Below are positions 31,438 to 40,470 of a stretch of DNA of 64,000 bases, one piece after another. Numbering within the stretch: position 1 is the first letter of the stretch; each line of letters begins with the position of its first letter. The position numbers were made by a program, and so were the translations under genes. Under the pieces are notes generated by a model. That model worked only from the letters and a program-made list of their open reading frames with translations. It made no database searches and was not told the DNA's origin. The DNA comes from JANNNF01 sp040385825 (GTDB lineage Bacteria; Pseudomonadota; Alphaproteobacteria; Rhodobacterales; Rhodobacteraceae). The stretch is taken from assembly GCA_040385825.1 (NCBI GenBank), contig JAZKGQ010000018.1:75546-139545 (forward strand), written 5' to 3'.

Positions 31438-32274
31438 TCAGGCATCGCGCCGGGCGGATTCCCAGGCCAGAATGGCGCGCTTGGCGGGCAGGCCCCAGTG
31501 ATAGCCCCCAAGGCCCCCGTCCCGGCGGATCGCCCGGTGGCACGGGATCAGAAAACTGATCGGGTTGCGCCCCACGGCGCTGCCGACGGCGCGCTGCGCG
31601 GACGGATGGCCCACCGCCCCCGCGATTTCGCTGTAGGTGGTGACGTGGCCCGACGGGATGCGCAACAGGGCCTCCCACACCTTGATCTGGAAGGGCGCGC
31701 CGATCAGGTACAGCGGCGTTCTGGCCGGGCTGTTGCCAAAGGCCTGCGCCACCCAAGGGCGCAAGGCGGCCTCGTCCTGCACATAGCTGGCGCGGGGCCA
31801 GCGGGATTGCAGATCCTGCATCGCCCCGGCCTCGGTCATCTCGCCCAGAAAGCCCAGACCGCAGATGCCTTTGGCCGTGCCCATCACCAGCGCCGGGCCA
31901 AAGGGGCTGTCGAACCACCCCCACAGGATCGTCAGCCCCGCCCCGCCGCGGGCATAGTCGCCGGGGCTCATGGCCTCCCATGTCAGGAACAGATCGTGCA
32001 GGCGGCCGCTGCCGGACAGGCCGGTTTCCAGTGCGGTGTCCAGCACGGTAAAGCGGTCTGCCAGCAGGCGGCGGGCGTGATCCAGCGTCAGATATTGCTG
32101 GTATTTCTTGGGACTGACCCCCACCCATTGCGAAAAGGTGCGCTGAAAATGGGCGGTGGACATTCCCATCCGGGCGGCCAGATCGTCCAGCGTCAGTTGC
32201 GTCGGGGCGGCGTCCAGAATTTTCAGGGCGCGGCCGATGACGGCATAATGATAGCTGGGCGACTGGTCGGTCAT
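31438..32274 (-). CDS. AraC-type HTH fused to O6-alkylguanine-DNA alkyltransferase (Ada-like)
   Basis: A 278-residue protein. An AraC helix-turn-helix region is at about 10-105 (LDDLAARMGMSTAHFQRTFSQ). An alkyltransferase domain occupies the C-terminal half, with the active-site PCHRAIRRDGGLGGYHWG near residue 240 and the HTTYSEIA-type segment VTTYSEIAGAVG before it. E. coli Ada has an additional N-terminal zinc domain with Cys38 for phosphotriester repair; that domain is absent here. The protein should repair O6-alkylguanine directly, but how it senses damage for transcription is open. Divergent from nth, another DNA repair gene, with 96 bp between them. Confidence 0.88.
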   Translation of the reverse strand: MTDQSPSYHYAVIGRALKILDAAPTQLTLDDLAARMGMSTAHFQRTFSQWVGVSPKKYQQYLTLDHARRLLADRFTVLDTALETGLSGSGRLHDLFLTWEAMSPGDYARGGAGLTILWGWFDSPFGPALVMGTAKGICGLGFLGEMTEAGAMQDLQSRWPRASYVQDEAALRPWVAQAFGNSPARTPLYLIGAPFQIKVWEALLRIPSGHVTTYSEIAGAVGHPSAQRAVGSAVGRNPISFLIPCHRAIRRDGGLGGYHWGLPAKRAILAWESARRDA

Positions 32275-32370
32275 GGCGATCTCCTTGACCCGACCATAAG
32301 GCGCAGAGGCTGACGGCGCGACCCGTTTCCTGCGCTTGCGATGCGGGTGGGATTGTGCTGCAACTGACCC

Positions 32371-33015
32371 ATGGCCAAGCAACTGAATTACCACGCGATG
32401 CACGCGATCTTCTCCCGCTTTCGCGAAGGTGAGGCCGAGCCTTTGGGCGAGCTGGACCATGTGAATGCCTTTACCCTGGTGGTCGCAGTGGCCCTGTCGG
32501 CGCAGGCCACCGATGTCAGCGTCAACAAGGCCACCCGCGCGCTGTTCCCCCTTGCCGACACGCCGGAAAAGATGCTGGCCCTGGGCGAGGAGGCGTTGAT
32601 CGGCCATATCCGCACGATTGGATTGTTCCGCACCAAGGCGAAGAACGTCATCAAGCTGAGCCGGATTCTGGTCGAGGAGTATGGCGGGGTGGTGCCCTCC
32701 AGCCGGGCGGCGCTGCAATCGCTGCCGGGGGTGGGGCGCAAGACCGCGAATGTGGTGCTGAACATGTGGTTCGGCCAGCCCTCGCAGGCGGTGGACACCC
32801 ATATCTTTCGGCTGGGCAACAGGTCAGGGATCGCACCCGGCAAAGACGAGGTGGCGGTGGAACGCGCCATCGAAGACCATGTTCCGGCAGAATTTCAGCG
32901 CCACGCGCATCACTGGCTAATCCTGCACGGGCGGTATATCTGCATCGCGCGCAAACCCAAATGCGGCATCTGCCCGATCACGGAATGGTGCCAGTTCGAG
33001 GAAAAGACCGAATGA
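32371..33015 (+). CDS. nth: Endonuclease III (DNA glycosylase/AP lyase)
   Basis: A 214-residue base-excision repair enzyme acting on oxidised pyrimidines. The helix-hairpin-helix LPGVGRKTANVVLN (about 112-125) contains the catalytic Lys. The Asp is in VDTHIFRLGNR. The C-terminal [4Fe-4S] ligands follow the CxxxxxxCxxCxxxxxC pattern in CIARKPKCGICPITEWC. Its stop overlaps the start of the next gene (ATGA at 33012-33015). Confidence 0.96.
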   Translation: MAKQLNYHAMHAIFSRFREGEAEPLGELDHVNAFTLVVAVALSAQATDVSVNKATRALFPLADTPEKMLALGEEALIGHIRTIGLFRTKAKNVIKLSRILVEEYGGVVPSSRAALQSLPGVGRKTANVVLNMWFGQPSQAVDTHIFRLGNRSGIAPGKDEVAVERAIEDHVPAEFQRHAHHWLILHGRYICIARKPKCGICPITEWCQFEEKTE

Positions 33016-33995
33016 AATCCTATCAGGTTGTCGGCATCGGCAATGCCATCGTTGATGTGTTCACCACCGCCACCGACAGCTTCATCGAGCTGATGGGAAT
33101 TGAAAAAGGCATCATGCAACTGGTCGAACGCGAACGCGGCGAGGTGCTGTACGGCGCGATGAAAGACCGGGTGCAGGCGCCGGGCGGGTCGGTCGCCAAC
33201 AGTCTGGCGGGGCTTGGCAATCTGGGCCTGTCCACCGCCTTCATCGGCCGGGTGCATGATGATGCCCTGGGGCGGTTCTACGCGCAGTCTATGGCGACAA
33301 ACGGCACCGATTTTGTCAATGCGCCGGTGCCGGGCGGGGAACTGCCGACCTCGCGGTCGATGATTTTCGTATCGCCCGATGGCGAGCGGTCGATGAACAC
33401 CTATCTGGGGATTTCGTCCGAACTCGGGCCGCAGGACGTGTCGGATGATGTGGCGGGGCAGGCCGAGATCCTGTTTCTGGAAGGCTATCTTTACGACAAG
33501 CCCAAGGGCAAGCAGGCCTTTGAACGGGCGGTCACGCTGTGCCATGCGGCGGGGGGGCAGGCCGGGATCGCCCTGTCGGACCCGTTCTGCGTGGACCGGC
33601 ACCGGGGCGATTTCCGCCGTCTGGTCAAGACCCTGGATTATGTGATCGGCAACGAACATGAATGGTGTTCGCTGTATCAGACCGATCTGGACGCGGCTTT
33701 GAGGTTGGCGGTGGCGGATGCGGGGCTGGTGGTCTGCACCCGGTCGGGCGACGAGGTGATCGTGGCGCGCGGGGCTGACCGTGCCGTGGTGCCGGTGCGG
33801 CGCGTGGTGCCGGTGGATGCCACCGGGGCAGGCGACCAGTTCGCCGCAGGCTTTCTCTATGGCATGGCGACCGGTCAGGCGCTGGAGGTGTGCGGCCGCA
33901 TGGGCTGTGCGGCGGCGGCCGAGGTGATCAGCCATTTCGGCGCACGCCCCGAGGCCGATCTGAAGGCGCTGTTCCGGGCGCAGGGGTTGATCTGA
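33012..33995 (+). CDS. PfkB-family carbohydrate/nucleoside kinase
   Basis: A 327-residue ribokinase-fold kinase. The N-terminal substrate motif is VGIGNAIVDV and the first PfkB signature is APGGSVANSLAGLGNLG. The second signature, DATGAGDQFAAGFLYGMATG (about 277-296), holds the catalytic Asp and anion hole. Similar proteins are annotated as adenosine kinase or sugar kinase in Rhodobacterales; the sequence closely resembles the adenosine kinase branch, but the substrate is not proven. Start overlaps the nth stop, so translation is coupled. Confidence 0.87.
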   Translation: MKSYQVVGIGNAIVDVFTTATDSFIELMGIEKGIMQLVERERGEVLYGAMKDRVQAPGGSVANSLAGLGNLGLSTAFIGRVHDDALGRFYAQSMATNGTDFVNAPVPGGELPTSRSMIFVSPDGERSMNTYLGISSELGPQDVSDDVAGQAEILFLEGYLYDKPKGKQAFERAVTLCHAAGGQAGIALSDPFCVDRHRGDFRRLVKTLDYVIGNEHEWCSLYQTDLDAALRLAVADAGLVVCTRSGDEVIVARGADRAVVPVRRVVPVDATGAGDQFAAGFLYGMATGQALEVCGRMGCAAAAEVISHFGARPEADLKALFRAQGLI

Positions 33996-34005
33996 CCCGG
34001 CAGTC

Positions 34006-34042
34006 CCCGGCCTGCGCCCCTCGACAAGGGGCGCTGGCCGGG
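34006..34042. terminator. Hairpin between convergent pfkB-type and sulfotransferase genes
   Basis: CCCGGCC and GCGCCCCT (34006-34021) pair with AGGGGCGC and GGCCGGG (34027-34042), one T-T mismatch, loop CGACA. There is no T-run, so factor-independent termination is uncertain; the position between convergent stops supports a terminator role. Confidence 0.55.
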
Positions 34043-34052
34043 CGACTGAAGA

Positions 34053-34871
34053 TCAATCCCCCAGCTTGGCGTGGACTTCATCCAGATCAACCTCGGACAG
34101 CGGCATCTTGTTGGCCGGATTGTCGAAGTCATATTTGAAAAGCTGGAAGTCGCGCTTGTAGATTTCCCACACCAGATGGCGCGACAGATCGTCGAAATAA
34201 TCCTCCACCGGGTGGGCGCGGGCCGGGCCATGGCCTTCGCTTTCGTTGAAGCGCGGGATTTTCTTCAGGTCGACCTTGTGCTTGACGGTGATGTTGTCCA
34301 GCACGGTCTGCATTCCGTCATTGAACCGCTCGGTGAAGAAGATGTGGTCATAGCGGCCCCCGTTCACGATGAAGGTCGACACATGCCCCGCCATGGCCGA
34401 CCAGTGAATGTCCGGCTCCATCGGTTTCTTGAAGCGGATGGTGTCACGCGCGAACAGCAGGAACCGGCGGAAGCTGGCGATCTGGTCGAACTCCTGCTTG
34501 CCGTCGTCGCCGCCGACCTCGATCCCGTATTTCTGGGTCAGCAGCGGCACCAGATTGCCGCGATAGCGTTTGCCGTTGCGCTGAATGCCGCAGATCTTGT
34601 CGAAGAACGAGCTGAGGATGCGGGTGTAGGGATTGCGCACGCAGGTAAAGGCATAGGACTTGTGGCCCTTGACGTTCTTCTCGATCAGCGGCTGGCTGGC
34701 CTCTTGCGCCCATTTGTGCAGGCCTGTGGTGCTGTCATGGATGTCGCCGTCAAAGAACCGGCCCTGATCGGAATAATACATGATCTGCCCGATGGTCGAG
34801 CAGGCACATTTCGGCACCACGCGGTAGACCACGCTTTCCGATTCCGTCATCCATGTGCCGGGAAACCCCAT
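34053..34871 (-). CDS. Sulfotransferase family 2 protein
   Basis: A 272-residue PAPS-dependent sulfotransferase. The 5'-phosphosulfate-binding motif is VPKCACSTIGQIMYYS near the N-terminus, and the 3'-phosphate motif is FTCVRNPYTRILSSFFDKI (about 75-93). The family sulfates carbohydrates such as chondroitin or other glycans. ATG 34871 (MGFPGTWMTESES) is preferred; a TTG 20 codons upstream is possible, but its bases TTGACA look like a -35 box. It is divergent from the GT14-DUF5928 glycosyltransferase gene, with an AT-rich spacer of about 145 bp, so the two may modify one glycan. Confidence 0.85.
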   Translation of the reverse strand: MGFPGTWMTESESVVYRVVPKCACSTIGQIMYYSDQGRFFDGDIHDSTTGLHKWAQEASQPLIEKNVKGHKSYAFTCVRNPYTRILSSFFDKICGIQRNGKRYRGNLVPLLTQKYGIEVGGDDGKQEFDQIASFRRFLLFARDTIRFKKPMEPDIHWSAMAGHVSTFIVNGGRYDHIFFTERFNDGMQTVLDNITVKHKVDLKKIPRFNESEGHGPARAHPVEDYFDDLSRHLVWEIYKRDFQLFKYDFDNPANKMPLSEVDLDEVHAKLGD

Positions 34872-35016
34872 ATCCACCACCCTCTGCCCTGACCGGGCCT
34901 GTTTTTCTGCCTGTATGTCGCCTAATGTCAAAAAAGCAAACTAACTCTGTCTTTTCAATGAGTGATAAAGCACTTTATGGAAACAATGCGACAGTATAGC
35001 AGGCCGACCCCGACGC

Positions 35017-36594
35017 ATGGCGAAAATAGCCTACATCCTTTTGTGCCACAAAGACCCGGACGGGATCATCGCCCAGGCCGAACGGCTGACGGCGGGCGGT
35101 GACTTCATCGCCATTCACTTCGACGCGCGATCCCCGCAGAAGGATTTCGACCGTATCCGCACGGCGCTGGACAAGAACCCTTCGGTGGCCTTCGCGGCGC
35201 GGCGGGTGAAATGCGGCTGGGGCGGGTGGAGCCTGGTGGACGCGACGCTGCTGGCGGTGCGGGCGGCGGTCGACAGGTTTGAACGGGCCACGCATTTCTA
35301 CATGCTGTCGGGCGACTGCATGCCGATCAAGACGGCGGAATATGCCCATTCGTTTCTGGACCGTGACGATGTGGATTACATCGAAAGCGTGGATTTCTTC
35401 AACTCGGACTGGATCAAGACCGGCATCAAGGAAGAACGGCTGATCTATCGCCACTGGTTCAATGAACGCACCCACAAGACCTGGTTCTACCGGTCGATGC
35501 ACTGGCAGAAAAAGCTGGGGCTGGCGCGCAAGGTGCCCGAGGACATTCACATGCAGATCGGCAGCCAGTGGTGGTGCCTGCGCCGCCGCACGATCGAATC
35601 GCTGTTGAGGTTCTGCAAGGATCGCCGCGATGTGATGCGGTTTTTCCGCACCACATGGATCCCTGACGAGACGTTCTTTCAGACCATCGTGCGCCATCTG
35701 GTGCCCGAACATGAAATCCGCACCCGCACGCTGACATTCCTGATGTTCACCGACTATGGCATGCCGGTCAATTTCTACAACGATCACTATGACCTGCTGC
35801 TGTCGCAGGACTATCTGTTCGCCCGCAAGATCAGCCCGGATGCGACCGACCTGAAAGACCGGCTGGGTCGCCTTTACGCGGCCAGGGGCGTGCGGTTCGG
35901 CATCTCGAACGAAGGGCGCAGCCTGTTCACCTTTCTGACCGGGCGGGGCCGGATCGGCCGCCGCTTTGCCCCCCGGTTCTGGGAAACCGAAAGCACTCTG
36001 GGCCGCGAGCGCACGCTGATGATGGTGACCTGCAAGAAGTGGCATGTCGCCAAGCGGCTGGTCGACCGGGTCCGCACGGTGACGAACCTGCCGGCCATCG
36101 ACTATCTGTTCAACGAGGCATCGACCCCGCTGCCCGACCTTGGCGGCATCCAGACCACGCTGGAAAAACGCACCCGGCATCGCCGGGCGCTGGTGCGCAT
36201 GTTGTTCGATTACTGGCAGACCGATCAGTTAATCTTCTGCATCGACCCGGCAAACACCGAACTGATGTTGGATTTCTACAATGACAAGGCCACGGTCAAG
36301 CTGCTGGAGATCGAGTGTGACTTTACCGATGACTACCTGATCGGCCATGCAAAACGGGTGGGTCTGGCGGGGGAACGCACGCCGCAGGAAACCATCGACC
36401 GCCTGCTGCCGACCATCCGCTATGACGTGCGGTTTGAATCTGACCGCATCCGCGACCTCGGGATCTCCGGCTTTCACCGCATCCGGCAGGCGGGCACGGT
36501 GGATGAAAACACCCTGCCGCTGGCCGAGTTTCTTGATATTCCGGTCGACAAGGCCCGCGAGATCGCGGCGACCGAATACCTGTTTGTGGATTGA
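35017..36594 (+). CDS. GT14 (core-2/I-branching type) glycosyltransferase with C-terminal DUF5928
   Basis: A 525-residue protein. The N-terminal ~280 residues resemble beta-1,6-N-acetylglucosaminyltransferase/xylosyltransferase-type GT14 enzymes. They read AYILLCHKDPDGI, the Asp-containing IHFDARSP, GWGGWSLVDATL, FYMLSGDCMPIK and the acceptor-side TWIPDETFFQTI. The C-terminal ~230 residues match DUF5928, an extension seen in Rhodobacterales. No transmembrane segment is evident, so it acts in the cytoplasm or at the inner face of the membrane. The neighbouring divergent sulfotransferase suggests a sulfated surface glycan; that is inference. Confidence 0.83.
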   Translation: MAKIAYILLCHKDPDGIIAQAERLTAGGDFIAIHFDARSPQKDFDRIRTALDKNPSVAFAARRVKCGWGGWSLVDATLLAVRAAVDRFERATHFYMLSGDCMPIKTAEYAHSFLDRDDVDYIESVDFFNSDWIKTGIKEERLIYRHWFNERTHKTWFYRSMHWQKKLGLARKVPEDIHMQIGSQWWCLRRRTIESLLRFCKDRRDVMRFFRTTWIPDETFFQTIVRHLVPEHEIRTRTLTFLMFTDYGMPVNFYNDHYDLLLSQDYLFARKISPDATDLKDRLGRLYAARGVRFGISNEGRSLFTFLTGRGRIGRRFAPRFWETESTLGRERTLMMVTCKKWHVAKRLVDRVRTVTNLPAIDYLFNEASTPLPDLGGIQTTLEKRTRHRRALVRMLFDYWQTDQLIFCIDPANTELMLDFYNDKATVKLLEIECDFTDDYLIGHAKRVGLAGERTPQETIDRLLPTIRYDVRFESDRIRDLGISGFHRIRQAGTVDENTLPLAEFLDIPVDKAREIAATEYLFVD

Positions 36595-36613
36595 CCCTCA
36601 GTCTGGACCCATC

Positions 36614-36979
36614 ATGCCCTATCCCTATGACCCGCAGAACATTTTCGCCCGCATCCTGCGCGGTGAGATTCCGAACAAGACGGTGCTGGAAACCCCGCAC
36701 AGCCTTGCGTTTCACGACATTGCCCCGCAGGCTCCGGTGCATGTGCTGGTGATCCCCAAGGGGGCCTATGCCACGTTCGACCATTTCGCAGCCGAAGCCA
36801 CCGCCGAGGAGCTGGTCGATTTCCACCGCGCCTGTGCCGAGGTGTGCCGCATGGTCGGCGTCGCCCCCGGCGAGGGCTACCGCGCCATCACCAATGCCGG
36901 CGCGCATGGCATGCAGGACGTGCCGCATTACCATCTGCACATTCTGGGCGGGCGGGTGCTGGGGCGGCTGGTCGGATAG
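36614..36979 (+). CDS. HIT-family hydrolase (HinT-like)
   Basis: A 121-residue histidine triad protein that hydrolyses nucleoside phosphoramidates or related nucleotides. The triad HYHLHILGG is near residue 110. The N-terminal NIFARILRGEIPNKTV and HVLVIPKGAY are typical of HinT. The start MPYPYDPQN is 19 bp after the glycosyltransferase stop. The longer in-frame ORF overlaps that gene and is rejected. Confidence 0.93.
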   Translation: MPYPYDPQNIFARILRGEIPNKTVLETPHSLAFHDIAPQAPVHVLVIPKGAYATFDHFAAEATAEELVDFHRACAEVCRMVGVAPGEGYRAITNAGAHGMQDVPHYHLHILGGRVLGRLVG

Positions 36980-37061
36980 GGCGTGCCGGGGACGGCTCCG
37001 GGGGGATGTTGCAGTTGCAGCATGAATGGATCATCCTGCACGCATCAGCAAAGGACAGCCC

Positions 37062-37286
37062 ATGATCCCCGCCCGTTTCGCGCCCGTCGTCTTTGGTTTC
37101 ATCCTGTCGGGGCTGATGTCCTGCATGGTGTCAGGCATCGCCACGCTGCGGGCCTTGGGGCTTAATCCGGGGTTTTTCGGGGAATGGATGGGATCCTGGG
37201 CCACCTCCTGGGCGGTGGCCTTTCCGGTCGTGCTGGTCGTGGCCCCCTTTACCCGCCGCGTCGTGACCCGGCTGGTGCGGGCCTGA
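37062..37286 (+). CDS. DUF2798 small membrane protein
   Basis: A 74-residue protein with two transmembrane helices (about 8-28 and 44-62), matching DUF2798 (FGFILSGLMSCMVSG, SWAVAFPVVLVVAPFTRRVV). Function of the family is unknown. AAAGGACAG precedes the ATG at 37062. It is convergent with polA, 10 bp away. Confidence 0.82.
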   Translation: MIPARFAPVVFGFILSGLMSCMVSGIATLRALGLNPGFFGEWMGSWATSWAVAFPVVLVVAPFTRRVVTRLVRA

Positions 37287-37296
37287 TCGGCACGGG

Positions 37297-40098
37297 TCAG
37301 TGCGCGGCGGCCCAGTTTGCGCCGCGCCCGGCCTCGACCGTCAGTTTGACCGACAGCTTCACCGCCGGGTCGCAGGCCCCTTCCATCACATCGCGCGCAA
37401 TCGGGATCAGGGCGTCGGCGGCGTCGGCGTCCACCTCGAACAGCAGTTCGTCATGCACTTGCAGCAGCATCCTGGCGGGCAGGTGGGCGATGGCATCCGG
37501 CATCCGGATCATCGCGCGGCGGATCACGTCGGCGGCAGTGCCCTGAATGGGCGCGTTGATCGCGGCCCGTTTGGCAAAGCCTGCCCCCGGTCCTTTGGCG
37601 TTGATCTCGGGCGTGTGGATCTTGCGGCCGAACAAAGTCTGAACATAGCCATGGGTTTGCGCGAATTTGACCGTGGCGGCCATATATTCCCTGATCCCCG
37701 GAAACCGCTCAAAGTAACGGTCGATGAAGCCCTGCGCCTCCGCCCTGGGGATGCGCAGGTTGCGGGCCAGACCAAAGCCGGAAATGCCATAGATGACGCC
37801 AAAGTTGATCGCCTTGGCGCGGCGGCGGATGTCGGAGGTCATCTGGTCCAGCGGCACGTTGAACATTTCCGAGGCCGTCATGGCGTGAATGTCGATGCCA
37901 TCCTTGAAGGCCTGCCGCAGGGCGGGCAGTTCGGCGATATGGGCAAGGATGCGCAGTTCGATCTGGGAATAATCGAGACTGACCAAGACCTTGCCCTTGG
38001 GGGCCACGAACGCCTCGCGGATGCGGCGGCCTTCCTCTGTCCGCACGGGGATGTTTTGCAGGTTGGGATCGGTCGAGGCCAGCCGCCCGGTGTTGGCCCC
38101 GGCGATGGAATAGGACGTGTGCACCCGCCCGGTTTCGGGGTTGATATGGTCTTGCAGCGCGTCGGTGTAGGTGGATTTCAGTTTCGCCAACTGCCGCCAG
38201 TCCAGTACCAGACCGGGCAGGCTGTGTTCGGTTGCCAGATCCTCCAGAATATCCGCGCCGGTGCCATAGGCCCCGGTCTTGCCCTTTTCGCCGCCCGGAA
38301 GCCCCAGTTTGTCAAACAGAATCTCGCCAAGCTGTTTGGGCGACCCCACGTTGAACGGCTGCCCCGCCTGTTCTTGAATCTCTGCCTCCAGCCCCGCCAT
38401 CTTTTGCGCAAACGCGTTGGACATGCGGCTTAACGTGTCGCGGTCCACCTGAATGCCCGCCATTTCCATATGGGCGAGCACCGGCACCAGAGGGCGTTCG
38501 AGGGTTTCGTAGACGGTGGTAACCTTGGCCCGGTGCAGTTGCGGCTTGAACAACTGCCACAGGCGCAGCGTCACATCGGCGTCTTCTGCCGCGTATTTCA
38601 CGGCATCGGCAATGGCCACGCGGTCGAATGTCACCTGGCTTTTGCCTGACCCAAGCAGGGATTTGATCGGGATGGGCTGGTGGCCCAGATACTTGTCCGA
38701 CAGCGCATCCATACCATGCCCGTTCAGCCCGGCCTGCATCGCATAGGACAGCAGCATGGTGTCGTCAAAGGGGGCAACCGTCACGCCGTGGCGGGCAAAG
38801 ATCTTCCAGTCGTATTTCATGTTCTGGCCGATCTTCAGGATCGACGGGTCTTCCAGAACCGGCTTCAGCGCGGCCAGAATATCGTCCATCGGCAGTTGCC
38901 CCGGCGACAGGTCGGAAGAGCCGAACAGATCGCCGCCGCCCTGACGATGACCGATCGGGATATAGGCCGCAACGCCCGCATCGACGCAAAGCGAGATGCC
39001 CACCAGTTCGGCGCGCATTTCATCAAGGCTGGTGGTTTCGGTATCGACCGCGACATGGCCGATATCGCGGATATGGGCGATCCAGCCGTCAAGCTGGGCC
39101 ATGGTGGTGATGGATTCGTATCTGGCGTGGTCGAAGGGCAGGGCCTCGGGCTTGGCGGGTTCGTCAACGCTGTCAGCGGTTTGGGCGAGGGTTTCCGGCG
39201 CAGGCGGGGCGACTTTCAGCGCCTCGGCCACCCGGCGGGTCAGGGTGCGGAACTCCATCTCATTGAGGAAGCCCATCAGCGCCTCGCCATCCGGCAGGCG
39301 CACCTCCAGATCGTCGAGGGTGTAGTCCAGCACCATGTCGCGCTTCAGCGTTACCAGATCGCGGGAAATGCGGATCAGGTCGGCGTTGCCCATCAGCGCC
39401 TCGCGGCGTTTGGGTTGTTTGATTTCCGACGCGCGGGCCAGCAGGGTGTCAAGGTCGCCATATTCGGTGATCAGCAGGGCGGCGGTCTTGATGCCGATGC
39501 CGGGGGCACCCGGCACGTTGTCGACGCTATCTCCGGCAAGGGATTGCACATCCACCACTTTTTCGGGCGGTACGCCGAATTTCTCGATCACCTCATCGCG
39601 GTCGATGGTGCGGTCCTTCATCGGGTCGCGCATCCGCACGCCGTTCCCCACCAGTTGCATCAGGTCTTTGTCGGACGAGATGATGGTACAACTGCCGCCC
39701 GCCCTGGTGGCCATGGCAGCAAGGGTGGCGATGATGTCATCGGCCTCGAACCCTTCGGTTTCCAGACAGGCGACGTTGAAGGCGCGGGTGGCAGCCCGTG
39801 TCAGCGGAAACTGCGGGCGCAGATCCTCGGGCAATTCGGGCCGGTTGGCCTTGTAGGCCGGATACAGCGTGTTGCGGAAGGTCAGCGACGAATGGTCGAA
39901 CACCACGGCAATATGGGTCGCAGCCTCGGCGCCGCGATCCTTGGAGATTTCATTCCACAGTATGTTGCAGAACCCGGCCACAGCGCCCACCGGAAGCCCG
40001 TCGGACTTGCGGGTCAGCGGCGGCAGCGCGTGGTAGGCGCGGAAGATATAGGCCGATCCGTCGATCAGGTGAAGGTGGTGGCCCTTGCCGAATGCCAT
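37297..40098 (-). CDS. polA: DNA polymerase I
   Basis: A 933-residue family A polymerase with three domains: 5'-3' exonuclease (about 1-290, LIDGSAYIFRAYHALPP, SDKDLMQLV), 3'-5' exonuclease (about 330-520, VAVDTETTSLDEM) and polymerase (from about 560). Polymerase motif A is VSLDYSQIELRILAHI. The O-helix is RRRAKAINFGVIYGISGFGL, and motif C is LLQVHDELLFEV. The 3'-5' exonuclease residues (DTE, later YAAEDADVT) are present, so proofreading is expected. It functions in Okazaki fragment processing and repair. The start has GGAGAGACGACC upstream. Confidence 0.97.
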   Translation of the reverse strand: MAFGKGHHLHLIDGSAYIFRAYHALPPLTRKSDGLPVGAVAGFCNILWNEISKDRGAEAATHIAVVFDHSSLTFRNTLYPAYKANRPELPEDLRPQFPLTRAATRAFNVACLETEGFEADDIIATLAAMATRAGGSCTIISSDKDLMQLVGNGVRMRDPMKDRTIDRDEVIEKFGVPPEKVVDVQSLAGDSVDNVPGAPGIGIKTAALLITEYGDLDTLLARASEIKQPKRREALMGNADLIRISRDLVTLKRDMVLDYTLDDLEVRLPDGEALMGFLNEMEFRTLTRRVAEALKVAPPAPETLAQTADSVDEPAKPEALPFDHARYESITTMAQLDGWIAHIRDIGHVAVDTETTSLDEMRAELVGISLCVDAGVAAYIPIGHRQGGGDLFGSSDLSPGQLPMDDILAALKPVLEDPSILKIGQNMKYDWKIFARHGVTVAPFDDTMLLSYAMQAGLNGHGMDALSDKYLGHQPIPIKSLLGSGKSQVTFDRVAIADAVKYAAEDADVTLRLWQLFKPQLHRAKVTTVYETLERPLVPVLAHMEMAGIQVDRDTLSRMSNAFAQKMAGLEAEIQEQAGQPFNVGSPKQLGEILFDKLGLPGGEKGKTGAYGTGADILEDLATEHSLPGLVLDWRQLAKLKSTYTDALQDHINPETGRVHTSYSIAGANTGRLASTDPNLQNIPVRTEEGRRIREAFVAPKGKVLVSLDYSQIELRILAHIAELPALRQAFKDGIDIHAMTASEMFNVPLDQMTSDIRRRAKAINFGVIYGISGFGLARNLRIPRAEAQGFIDRYFERFPGIREYMAATVKFAQTHGYVQTLFGRKIHTPEINAKGPGAGFAKRAAINAPIQGTAADVIRRAMIRMPDAIAHLPARMLLQVHDELLFEVDADAADALIPIARDVMEGACDPAVKLSVKLTVEAGRGANWAAAH

Positions 40099-40166
40099 GG
40101 TCGTCTCTCCGCGCTGCGTGGCGGCAGTATTGGCAGAAACGGGGGGCGGGTTCTAGGCGCTATGGC

Positions 40167-40352
40167 CTAATGATCATCATGGGCGTGGGCCGCGTCGATC
40201 ACATAGCGTTTGTCGCAATAGCCGCATTCGACCCAGCCCTTGTCGGCGGGAATGGTCAGCCAGACCCGCGGGTGGCCAAGCGCGCCTTCGCCGCCATCGC
40301 AGGCCACTTTCCATGTGGTGACGGTCTGAGTCTCGGGCGCGTTCGGGGTCAT
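40167..40352 (-). CDS. Small zinc-finger (zf-CHCC) protein
   Basis: A 61-residue protein of the zf-CHCC family, related to the C-terminal part of the NDUFS6 subunit of complex I. Visible ligands are the Cys of KVACDGG, the His of ALGHPRVWL and the CGYC pair. The C-terminus is rich in His and Asp (HAHDDH). It lies 68 bp downstream of the polA start, same strand and upstream of it, so it may be co-transcribed with polA. Confidence 0.85.
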   Translation of the reverse strand: MTPNAPETQTVTTWKVACDGGEGALGHPRVWLTIPADKGWVECGYCDKRYVIDAAHAHDDH

Positions 40353-40445
40353 CGGCTTTGCCTTGTCTGCTTGGGTCGTCCCCGTTTACCGCGCGGGGCG
40401 GGGGGGCGGCAAGGGATTAGTCTTTGGCGGGATGGGCAGAGTGGG

Positions 40446-40470
40446 GGATGGGCGGAATCGCCCATCCTAC
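40446..40470. repeat. GGATGGGC palindromic repeat, copy 4
   Basis: GGATGGGCG (40446-40454), 4-nt loop, CGCCCATCC (40459-40467), then TAC. Its right edge overlaps the stop codon of the hydroxypyruvate isomerase-like gene (minus strand TAG at 40469-40467). Confidence 0.8.

Noticed and set aside
34872..34931. TTG start adding 20 residues to the sulfotransferase
   Set aside because: The TTGACA at that place resembles a -35 box, and the ATG at 34871 has a purine-rich stretch upstream; not strictly excluded.
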